Source of the DNA: Russula earlei
Taxonomy: Eukaryota; Basidiomycota; Agaricomycetes; Russulales; Russulaceae
DNA: 64,000 nucleotides
Assembly (NCBI GenBank): GCA_025769875.1
Contig: JAGFNK010000020.1
Location: 186,001 to 250,000, forward strand
Reading direction: 5' to 3'
In this document: in pieces, positions 54,773 to 64,000 of the stretch
Layout: each line of letters opens with the position of its first letter
How positions within the stretch are numbered: position 1 is the first letter of the stretch
Notes under the pieces: generated by a model
Told to the model about the DNA's origin: nothing
The model's input: only the letters and a program-made list of their open reading frames with translations
Databases searched by the model: none
Program-made: the position numbers and the translations under genes

Positions 54773-56744
54773 CTATGATAGGGTTGTGTGTCGAATATGT
54801 CTTGTATGCCCACCATTGTACTATAATATGGCATAAACACGATTAATAAATGAAGCGTGCTTATGCACTTTTTATCTCGATCGTTCCTAGCCCGGAAGAG
54901 ACGCCAAGGAAGCTGGGGCTGCTTCGCTGTGGAAGAAGTGGGTGAAATTGGGCCCCCTGCCATGCCGTAAGGGATCACTCAGCATGGACGATTATATTTG
55001 ACTTTCTACGATCTGGCAAGCTAGTGACAGGATCGTACCAGCAGACTCGGAAGGTCGAAGGAAAAGGAAAAGGCAGAAATCATGCACTTGGCCTCGAGGG
55101 CGCGGGGACAGAAGCAGATGCGATACTAGGCGGGGCCATATGGTAAAATTTGACCCGTTTTGCCGTCTTGACTTTGTTGAATCCCATCAAGACAGAATCA
55201 AGGAAGGGTCCTTGACTGGAGAATTCAAACCCACCAAAGTGATCTGAAGACGCTGTGATGTGTACTCGTCAATGTACACCGTTGCACGATCGCCCCACCC
55301 CCCCCCCCCCGAGTCGCCCTCAGGGATTCCCTTCGCCTTGGGGTTACTCTACCACCATACGACTCAATGTGGACTCGGTGGCTTCAAGGGACGGGATTGG
55401 AATGGCAATTATTACGGCAGTTGGAGCCATGCTGGTATGAAACAGTTCGCAATTCGTTTGCGATTTCCAGGGTGTGGAAGACATGGCATGTTTTACGGTA
55501 TGTAGTGGCGTGCAGAGAACGGCCGAAGAGAGCAATTGAATAGCGGGGTGTCAATAATAAATGCGTTACGCCTACCTCGTGTCCTAGGAATGCACAGCCC
55601 CTCCCTTCAGGTGTACCTGAGCTGTCGACCTGACAGTGTGAGGGGTCTGGTGACATCGATCGCACGATTATTTCCCAGCAGGCTCAAAAAAGAACAGAAC
55701 ATCTTTCCCTACATGCACTCACGAGGGGAAGGGGAGGGGAGGGAGGGAAACAAACAAGACAGACGGGCTTCGGGTTATCGAGGTGATCGATGATGATGAA
55801 CACGATAAGATCCGACCTTGGAAGACGTTTGCTGTCTGTTTTGTTTGTTTGTTTTTTCCCGCCGCGCGCCCGCCCATGCTCCGCTCGAGGGAATTGCAGA
55901 TCGGCAAGGGATCAGAAAGTAAATTCAAGCGAGGATCAGAAACTGGGACTCGAGGTGGGACCTGGTTGAGCGGCGCGGTCAGGTTGACGACGACCGGCGA
56001 CTTGGCCCAAGCTAAACTAAACGAAATGACGTGTTTCAAGCAAGGATCAGCAATTAAACCCGTTCTGCGTTCGCACCAACCGCACATGTGGCCCGGCCTT
56101 CCTCACCTGCCATTCCCCCCTGCCCTCCCCCCGTGCCTGAGCCCCTGGGGCTCTTCCAGCGCATCTCTCCCCCGTTGTCACGATGGTTCATGCTCGAACA
56201 CATGCCCCACTGTTCCATTACGACAGCTTTCGGCCGAGCTCGTGGATCCCTGCTAGTACTTGCGCCCCCTCCCACAGCCCCAACAACAGAGTTCCATGCT
56301 CCGTCCATGGTTTGGTCACCCCTCTTGGCCCCCTGCACCCCCAAACCATAACGACCAAACCAATAATGAACTGAACCTTCGCGAATGTGCTGTGACCAAT
56401 CTAATCTCGCACATCGCCGCGACCGTTCCTTGACCCGATGATCCAAACATTATGTGTGTGAGCCTAGTTGACGCCTGGTGAGCGCGCATCATCTAAAATT
56501 TCACTTGTCATATGTTCTATTGCCTGAGCTCACTTATGAAAATTTCTCTAGCCAAGGGTCAGTGTCAGCCCAGCGCTTCAGCCCCACTTGGCACATTTTG
56601 CCGTAACGAGGAGCACATTTCATAGGGTACGTCGGCACATGTCCTCGTCTATGCTTTCCATGTGAATATAAAAGTCCAGGAGATGCACCCCCCACCCCCC
56701 TCTGTGGATCCAACTTCCAATCGTCCGTCGCGCCATTCGACGAC
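54773..56744. other. region between P3 and P4
   Basis: No convincing gene. A plus-strand frame at 55260-55505 (with GGFKGRDWNGNYYGSW and FAIRLRFPGCG) is short and unlinked. A C run lies at 55300-55311. The last 60 bp before P4 include atataaaag near 56667, a TATA-like site about 75 bp before the ATG. Confidence 0.4.
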
Positions 56745-57672
56745 ATGGAATCCTCTCTCTGCCTACCCCAATCGCCCCTTCCGTACTTCGGCAGGCTGTC
56801 CCGAATGCTCTTTTATGGCTACCTCGGTCGGATGTTCGGACCCCTCGCTGCAAAAAGGTACCTCTGCTACCACCTACTACGCTTCGTCGAAGAGCCCGAC
56901 GACTTGGTCGTCAATCAGGAGTTGCTGAGGCCAGATCACTCCTATCCCGGCCTTCCCGGCACCTTCTCGGTCTCGCACGACCTCTACTCATATCTGCGGT
57001 GGAATTCCGTCGCCGTGGACTACACTTGCCGAATCATCCTCGATTGCGAAATCGCGGGCCATGCGACGCGCGTCGTGCCCCAAAGCCTCTTCGAGCCGTA
57101 CGCCGGCCTCCCTCGCAGCCAAGCCGAACTGCAGAGCGCCTCCCTCCTCCCACCCATCTTCTTCATCCGGCAAGATCACACCGTCGGGCTATCGCTCGAA
57201 GCCGCCAAGTCGGCCGAATCTTATAGTTCCATGCTCCTATACAACGATTGGCGGCCCATGGAAGGCAAGGCTTCGATCAAACTGAGGATCACTGTGAGAT
57301 CTATTCCCTGGACGGCCAACCGTTGCCGTTTCGCTCACCCTTTTTTTGCAGTGGTGTGGCTACAAACCATGGCAGACGCAGATCCAGCTACGGAATCGCA
57401 GAAAAGAGCCAATCACGCTCCCCCGGCTCATCCAACTCGTTGCCAGTGGGGTGGACCGTTTTCTACGGGTAAGCTCGCCTCATTCCTCACGTGCCTCTCC
57501 TTCGTCTGAAACCCCCACCTAGCAGGAACACGAGCCTATCACGACACATCCCTCCTTCTTTGAGTGGAAGATCGGAAATTACCCCGCCATCTCCCCTGAC
57601 CGTATCGTGCTAGTTGGTGTTGTGGCCGTGTCTTCAGGCAGCATCATGCCTATCTTGCGGCTCGCAGATTAG
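56745..57672 (+). CDS. uncharacterised protein, member P4 of the four-gene family
   Basis: Exons 56745-57293, 57352-57468 and 57526-57672 give 270 residues. The N-terminal region has FYGYLGRMFGPLAAKRYLCY, matching the YGYI...FGP...A block of P1 and P3. Then come ATRVVPQSLFEPYAGLP, PPIFFIRQDHTVGLSLEAA and SIKLRIT. Exon 2 (39 codons) starts WCGYKPWQTQIQLRN. The last exon holds FEWKIGNYPAISPDRI and VGVVAVSSGSIMPILRLAD. It has lost two codons in the middle exon and has C in place of the P of WPGY. There is a TATA-like element about 75 bp upstream. It is in tandem with P3. Function unknown. Confidence 0.82.
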
Positions 57673-59250
57673 ATTTCTTTCCCTCTTTCACTTTGTTGAT
57701 TGTAATTTGTATAGGCCTCCTCTGTGTTCCTGGTAATTATGTTGTATTGCTGTCCCTCGGATGGAAGTATGCTGCCTCTTGACGAAGCAGTCACGGCGCT
57801 TCCCATTCCTTCGTTCTGTGTTCACACCCTACATCCTACGTTCCCTCTCATCCTCATTGGTTACAGTTATGTACGAGGTCATAATTTAGCACACACACAC
57901 ACACTCACATGAACTACGAGAGCTGGCCTCGTAGTTACAGTGAAAAAATACATGCGAGCGAGAGCCTGTTTGGCCCGTTGGCGCTTCCTTACTGGGCCCG
58001 ACAATCGAGGACGGACCGTGTGCGATGCGATGCGATGCGATGCGACGGCGTCCGAAGATCAAACAGGCACTCCGAGTCAGCGGCGGCTCTGACGGGTGCC
58101 TTGAGATTGTCGTTCCGTCGGCCCTTGGCAGGATGATAGATATAAATAGAGATGAAACGGATGGATCTCAACAGCGTCCGTTGATAAATTAAAAAACCAG
58201 TGGCTGTGCACAGGCGTGGACAGGCACGACAAATGCAGGGCAAGGGAGGAGCGGAAGAGAGGGGAAGCGGCGGGGGGGAGGGGTGGAGGGGGGACAGGGG
58301 TAAGCTGGTAACGCAACCCTGGCCCGGGCGTCATGCATGTCAAAAAGTGATCGGTCGGGAGGACCGGAAAACCAAAAAAAAAAAAAAAGAAAAAAAAAAG
58401 TGGCATCGGAAAGAAGGAGGAAGGGAGAGAGAAAAACGTTGCTTGTTTTTGTGTTGTGCCATCTGCTTAGGGACCGTTTAGTTCGAGTCCCACTTGCGGG
58501 GCGGTCGTTCCGTGAGGGGTGGGGGGTGTGGGGGGGGGGGTCAATCGCTTTTCCTGTCAAACCGGTCTTGCGTCCTGGTACCTGAATTTGGCTTGCTCCA
58601 GGGCGTCTGCGTCGCGCACGCGTGGTGGTGGTTATTTCTGTGGCGCGCATGTGTGTGCGTTGGTTGCGTGGGAAGTGGAGGGGTGTGCCGGGATAGAATG
58701 CTACCCGACCCGGTACCTGATTTGCCCCCGCCGTGATGACTGATTTGCCAGTTCGCTCAATCGCCTTCCCACGTCGTACTTGAACAGGATGTCATATTTT
58801 GGTTCACTTCCCCCCTGAGAGACGTGCACGAGGTCCGAGGCGCCGTCGTTGTGGGAGTGGTGTCGTTCGATATAGAGGTTATCTGATTTGAAGGTCTCCC
58901 TCTCCCTCCGAGCATGACGGAGGGCGAGGGTGCCTGTAAGCGCGTAAGCGTGTGTAAGGAGTCATCGGGCCGAATACCGTCCTCTTAGTGTACTGCACTG
59001 CACGACCTACAAAACAAACAACACTTCAAGGCTTTCGGTTAATCATGTCGTGTCCTGGCTGGAATGATGACTCTCGGCGTATTCACCCTCCGGGCTGCTG
59101 ATGTAGTCTTACGGCAAATGAAACCACCCCCCTCCCCCTTCCCGACACTGAACCGGAAACATGATGTTACATATTTGCATCCGAAAAACAACACAACAAG
59201 CTACATTGTCCAAAGCATCAAATGAGGTACGTCGCACAGATGTTGATTAC
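57673..59250. other. intergenic stretch, no recognisable gene
   Basis: Contains an (AC)n run near 57892-57904, a (GATGC)n run at 58022-58044, long A runs near 58374-58399 and a G run near 58531-58539. Frames on both strands are low-complexity. Confidence 0.4.
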
Positions 59251-61162
59251 CTAGTCCCTATCTCCTCCAGTATGTTGGGTTCTGTCGTGAATACAGGCGG
59301 CAGGCGGTGAGTTGCCGTGTTTCACACCCGAGCGGCTCCAGACAACACGCCCACGCCCATCAGTCATGAATGGAGGCTCCTGCTGTCGCGTATCAGATAA
59401 TTCTCCAGGGAGAGGATCTCTTGTTGGTGACTGGGTGCTTGCCGTTGCACTCGCCTCAATCATAGAAGACACTTCAGGTGGGGCGGGTGAAGATGTGAGC
59501 GGCTGAGAGTCTGCCGTGTCTATATGTAGTGGGACGGGAGAGGCCGGCAGGAGGGTCCCTGTGTCGACACAAGCGGTCCTCTGAGGGGCACATGCAGAGG
59601 AACGTGGTGTACTCGGGGGTGATTGACCACGGGGCACCCTATCGGATGTGGTTGCTGGCTCGATGGTAGGCGGCGACGTTAGACTATCTCCCGACCGCAT
59701 TGAAGTGTCCGTGACATCTGGGAGATCGGGTTCAGTCTCGCATTCGGAAGTGGACATCAGAGAGGGAAAAGAGTCGATAGAAGAGGGACTGGACGAGGGT
59801 GAACGTGGAACGGGATCAGATTGCTGTGCGTTAGGCGATGTTAGAGTGTGAATTGGTTCAGGCATTAGTGGAGTCTCGGCGGGTAATGCGACAATGGATG
59901 TTGTAGAGGTTGAGAGAAAGTCCGTGAAAGTGCCCTCTATCCCGGACGTAGGTGTTTCAAAGTTGGGGGCCCAGGCATCGAACTAGCCGAGTCAATATAT
60001 GTGCTTGTCAGCGTTCACAACGGAGGAATCGCATGAGAAGTTTGAAAACATACCAGGCGGGTCAGGGCGAGATATGTATCATTGTCTGTATCATCCTGTT
60101 CCAACCCCAATTGTTCACCAAATATAAGGTCTCCAGGTATCTCTAATTCCTCCTCCGAAGGGTCAGGAGAGTCAATCCAGGACGCAAAATCACGATAGTG
60201 TTCAAAATCACGATAGTATTCAAAAACTGAACGAGTCATAACTTCGCGAAGTAGCCCACGCAAGCGGCGGTCTCGTTGCTATCGATGATTAATCAGGGTT
60301 TCAGTCCAGATTCAAAGAGGACATACTGGCATATAATGGTCGACCCCTCTGGTAAATATGTAAGGGGTGCCATCTTCGTTCTTGTGCTGGTACATACAGT
60401 CGCGGCCAAACGGACAGTAGCGTTGTCCGCGATGAGATGAGATGAAGTATCTGTTACCAGTCATAAATGCAGATCAGGGTATCTTACGAGGGACCTCACT
60501 TGCAAGGAATCCGTTGAAGGCTTGATTTGTATTGTTCTATGGTCGTCGCTTTCCCGGGATGACCGCTAGGGTAAAAGTGGCTAGAAGGGACGACGTATTT
60601 GGTTGGCGTACGGCAGTATGGGCATTTCTTGTGCGCATAGGAAAGGGAAACATCATCCGCCGGGCTGTCCTGCCCGCGCCAGTTCCGGATGCACTGTAAG
60701 GGATAGGTCAGCGCAATGGGAACGGAGAACACACATTGGTATTCCCACATCGATGCAGAATACGTGACTACAATCCACTAGAGCGTAGGCTCGTCAACTT
60801 TCATACAAGTACGAGGTAATCTCGTACCGAGCAAGCCGAATGTGACCGGCTCCTCCATGCAGATCGCACAGATCAAGGACTCGCCAGGATCGGCGGGAGG
60901 GTTGGGGATGACGTGTTTGAACCAGCATTTTTCTCCCCTCTTGCAATATCCTTAACGCACCGACATCCACATGAGGACTTGCGACAGAGGACAGGCAATA
61001 CGCACCAGATGCGAAGTACCGGCAGATCTTACTCTCGTCGAAAGGCGTCAGTTTCTCGTGTTCGCCATGCTTGAATTTGCAGTTGTCGCCGGCGAAACAA
61101 CCCCTGGAAGTGTTATAATACCTACAGATCCCCCTAGACTTTGAAGTAACCGGGCGTTCCAT
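59251..61162 (-). CDS. makorin-type CCCH/RING E3 ubiquitin ligase
   Basis: Makorins are RNA-binding RING ubiquitin ligases. The gene starts at 61162 and is read through about eight short exons. It shows a first CCCH finger (CRYYNTSRGCFAGDNCKFKH), a second (CRYFASGYCKRGEKCWFKH) and a C3HC4 RING (CAICMEEPVT, CSHVFCIDCIRNW, KKCPYCRTP). A third CCCH finger follows (CKYFISSHRGQRYCPFGRDC...H). This order, CCCH-CCCH-RING-CCCH, is diagnostic. A YRDFEHYRDFASWID region and a long serine/proline/threonine-rich tail (exon 59865-59251) follow, which is longer than in animal makorins. It ends TGGDRD and a stop at 59251. The start lies 160 bp from HFI1 on the other strand. Confidence 0.9.
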
Positions 61163-61322
61163 GGTTGATCATTGACCGGTCATAGTCATCGAAGTTGGGG
61201 ACAGAGAATGCCGCAGCAGTAGGCGACCGTGACCATGAGACAGACCTACCAGCAACTCCGCCTAGCCGTGTCTGGCGCTGCGCAAGCTCGACTCCCCCTT
61301 CAGCACAGCACACAACATACCC
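61163..61322. promoter_or_regulatory. 160-bp bidirectional promoter, makorin/HFI1
   Basis: Separates the two start codons. No TATA box stands out. Confidence 0.45.
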
Positions 61323-62445
61323 ATGTCCCTCGAGTCCACCACTACCATCAAGGCAAAACTCGCTGCCGGCCTCGGTACAAAGGCACCCAAATATTGGTCA
61401 ATATTACAATCGTTCCTTGCCGCAACTATCTCCAGAACAGAATTTGATGAACAGATCCGAGACTGTGTGGACACATCCCCCCTTGGTATTTCCTTGTACC
61501 CCCCGAACTGCTTCGCGACGCCCTAACCGTTGACCGTAGTGCAACTTCATAATGCTCTTATCATCTCTATCTTCGACCCTTCCACGCACTTGGTAGCAGC
61601 GCTCACACCCCCACCCGACGTTCCCAAAGGACCACCCCGCAAACGGCGGCGACTCCTGCCGTACCAGGGACCAGATGCTGATGAGCCGATCACGCTGAGG
61701 TCTTCTAGGTTGAAGAGATGGGCCGTCGGAATCGGTCGTCGAGAACGTGAGCGTATCCGGAACCTCAAGCCTGTCCCCTTGTCCTCGAAGCGAAAGCCCC
61801 GGCTGGAGGTGGATGAGATTGCCAACGAACGTGGGGTGCAACTGCTGCCGGAGCGTGGAGGTACATGCGTTTCGCGACCCTTTGAGAAACCGTGTCTCAC
61901 GTCGCCCCCCCGCAGAACTTCCCGGCAGTCGACCTGCAATTCAGTTGGCGTCTTCCACGCGGGGCTTCACCTTGCAACATATCACCGACAGGCTCAATCT
62001 TATCTGCGCTCAACATAACCTCGGGCTGCCATCCAAGAACGTGGCAACTCTCATGTCCTATGCCTTTGAGGTAAGGGCGCACGATTTCACCCCACATTTC
62101 GATGTCGCCTCACTCTCCGCGCAGGCCAAACTCAAGTCCCTCATCATGCAAGCTCTTGCGATGACTGCAACGTCTCATTCGGTCTCGTCCATCTATACAT
62201 CGGCACCGCATTCGTCGGGCCATCGACTCTCGGCATCTGCGTTCGATACCCTGTTCACCATCTCCCCTTCCGTCGTTCCCAACCGTTCGGCGGCGGCGAC
62301 TCGCTTGGCACTTGGAGAGAACGACTCTTGTGAGGACCAGATTCTCGCAAACGAGGACCGCGACCCGAATGACCCACGATGGCAAATGCTCGCCCTGCTT
62401 CGGGAGCGCAGCTCCGTGAACGAGGTTGCCAGCGCCCGGAAATAG
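61323..62445 (+). CDS. HFI1: SAGA complex subunit ADA1/HFI1 (TADA1-like)
   Basis: A histone-fold structural subunit of the SAGA transcription coactivator. Exons 61323-61485, 61540-61860, 61916-62070 and 62125-62445 join to 319 residues. The N terminus (KAPKYWSILQSFLAATISRT) contains the conserved region that packs against other SAGA core subunits. A basic segment RKRRRLLPYQGPD follows. The second conserved block, GFTLQHITDRLNLICAQHNL...VATLMSYAFEAKLKSLIMQA, corresponds to the histone-fold-like region. The tail NDPRWQMLALLRERSSVNEV is also typical. All introns are short GT-AG. No defect was seen. Confidence 0.88.
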
Positions 62446-64000
62446 ATTTATACGCCTTGGGTGATGTATACATTATCGTTATCATCTTGCTGCAATATAC
62501 CACTCATGACAGCAAACCCATGTTGCGCTTTGAGATATTTCGCACGAACACATCGGGAACCTGGTTAGTCAGCGATCACTCGCAGTTGTGACATCTGCAC
62601 GGACCTTACGACCCACAACTATTGTCATTCCTGCTCTGCCGGGCCAGATTTGTGACCTAGGTTCGTAATCTCTCATGTCCCACAAGCTCCGAGGGAGAAG
62701 AAGTCAGACTGCCTGACGGACGGACGGAAATTTCCGACGTGGTTCCAGATGGGGACCTGAATGTACGGCCACGGCGGCAGAGGCGAATAAGCCCAGCCCT
62801 CTTTGCATCATGCATGGGCTATGAGGGCCATTGCTTTGCTCTGAGGGTGTTCTATCGTTTGATCAGCACCTTGTCGCCGTTCAGCATCCCTCGAGCGAAT
62901 AGTATTATTGCTTGCAGGATCGAAAGTGCGAGCACTGCTGTAGACGAGCTCAGCAACGTTTATGAAGAACGGTTGAAGCCGATTACGTCGTCGAGGTCTG
63001 CGGGGGCGATTCTACACGTGTGATCGTATTATCGGAGTCCCTTCGAGTCTCCTGATGAAACCTTCTTGGTCAACCAATGATCGCAGTGATCGCGATTTAC
63101 GGTCGTTGGACTCGCGCTACTGTAGTGATCTTGCCACTTCGCCGAATAGAAGCTGGCAACAACCTAAGGGATGACCATAGACGAGAGGAGAGGGGGCAAC
63201 GTCCCCAGTATCACGGTCCACGCAGAGATCTGGCAATCATCACGTCCGCGTTGCGATGACGTACCGAATCCTCAACCCGACGCAAAGTCATATAATAGCG
63301 ATGCGATCATGAACTTGACTTATCGAAATGGCGCTGGTCAGGGGATCTTACACCCCTCGGTCTGTTCCTGTCAGCCATTATCGCTTTCTCAATCTCTGAA
63401 TGCTCTCACTAACAGCCATCTCGAACTCATGGTTTCGACCTCAGTGGTGAAGACACCATTCGATTGCAGCTCCTGCAGCCTCAAAAATTTGCACTCGCAG
63501 AGCAGGTGCAACTCACTTGCAACGGGAAAACATGACCTTCAAAGCGGGACAATTGCAGAATAGAAACGTTCTAGAGTACCAAAACCCGAAAAATGGTACA
63601 TCACAATAATTCAACAAAGCAAGGTAAAACGCAAGGAGCCCACGCGTCTCGAATCTCGCATGTGAAGGGTATTTCCGGACAGGCGAGCTAGCGCACGCGC
63701 TGCATGGTCGATGAGATGCTAGAAAGCTCAACACTGCCAGAGACAAACTATTAGACGGATGAGCACCTTTCAGGTTGTAACCAATGCTGGGGTCATTTGA
63801 CACGGACTTGCCTTCGCGGGGCTGTGGAACAGGTTGAATGAGTTACGGAGTCTGACGGCGGAAGCGATGTAGATGAGCCTCGAGAATCTTAATGTTGTTG
63901 GGGCATGATGGCAGTGATCAACAATTGACGATTAAAAGTACAAGTAAGATCAAAACTCGGTGAATTGTACCCACGATCGGAAAGTACCACAGCTACAGAT
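62446..64000. other. 3' intergenic stretch to the window end, no recognisable gene
   Basis: Frames at 62739-63023 (+), 63171-63563 (+) and 63803-63513 (-) have no recognised motif or clear splice chain. A gene could start beyond the right edge. Confidence 0.35.

Noticed and set aside
55260..55505. Possible fifth member of the P family between P3 and P4
   Set aside because: The IRLRFPGCG stretch is only vaguely like the family; the WPGY exon, the terminal GSW motif and splice sites are absent.
58465..58515. tRNA-like ttcgagtccc stretch
   Set aside because: No matching acceptor stem, D arm or anticodon arm could be placed around it.
1..64000. CRISPR arrays, operons, bacterial-type promoters or ribosome binding sites
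   Set aside because: The sequence is clearly eukaryotic (spliced genes, LTR and LINE elements); no regular spacer-repeat array was seen.

Overview
This is a nuclear segment from a filamentous basidiomycete (most likely an agaricomycete). Genes are split by many 45-85 nt GT-AG introns, the protein set is typically fungal, and the transposons are PIF/Harbinger, LTR and LINE types. All calls come from reading the sequence, with introns placed by eye; no database search was run.

Layout. 0-4 kb: 3' end of DNA polymerase delta (POL3, +), then an uncharacterised gene (P1, -) and a weak spliced candidate. 4.7-24 kb: a nested transposon region. A LINE with a 17-bp target duplication sits in an LTR. 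Next come a TIR-bounded block (9.4-13.0 kb) and a small secreted-protein candidate (13.2 kb). After these, a PIF/Harbinger element (15231-19351, TGA target duplication, 155-bp TIRs) lies inside the transposase gene of an older Harbinger element. LTR copies and three solo LTRs have broken up both elements. 24.6-28.5 kb: condensin subunit BRN1 (+) and a small unknown gene (-). 28.5-32.7 kb: no recognisable gene.

32.7-43.6 kb is a gene-dense housekeeping block: P2 (-), LEO1 of the Paf1 complex (+, with three apparent +1 frameshifts), ataxin-10 (-), V-ATPase assembly factor VMA12 (+), a NUDIX CoA-diphosphatase-like enzyme (-) and ETP1/BRAP2 (+). A 2.48-kb TIR element with TA duplications follows (43699-46176). 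46.5-52.3 kb: a 988-residue serine/proline-rich protein (-) divergent from a STE50/Ubc2-type SAM-RA-SH3-SH3 adaptor (+). 53.8-57.7 kb: tandem unknown genes P3 and P4 (+). 59.2-62.4 kb: a makorin-type CCCH/RING ubiquitin ligase (-) divergent from SAGA subunit ADA1/HFI1 (+).

The most interesting signal is a gene family not recognised as any named family. P1, P2, P3 and P4 sit at four places in 56 kb. They share a C-terminal module of about 130-150 residues with two phase-0 introns at equivalent positions and a 39-41-codon middle exon. That exon starts with W-P-G-Y/F or W-C-G-Y, and each protein ends with a V-S-x-G-S-x-x-P/A-x-L-x-L type motif. Five head-to-head gene pairs with 47-162 bp between start codons also stand out.
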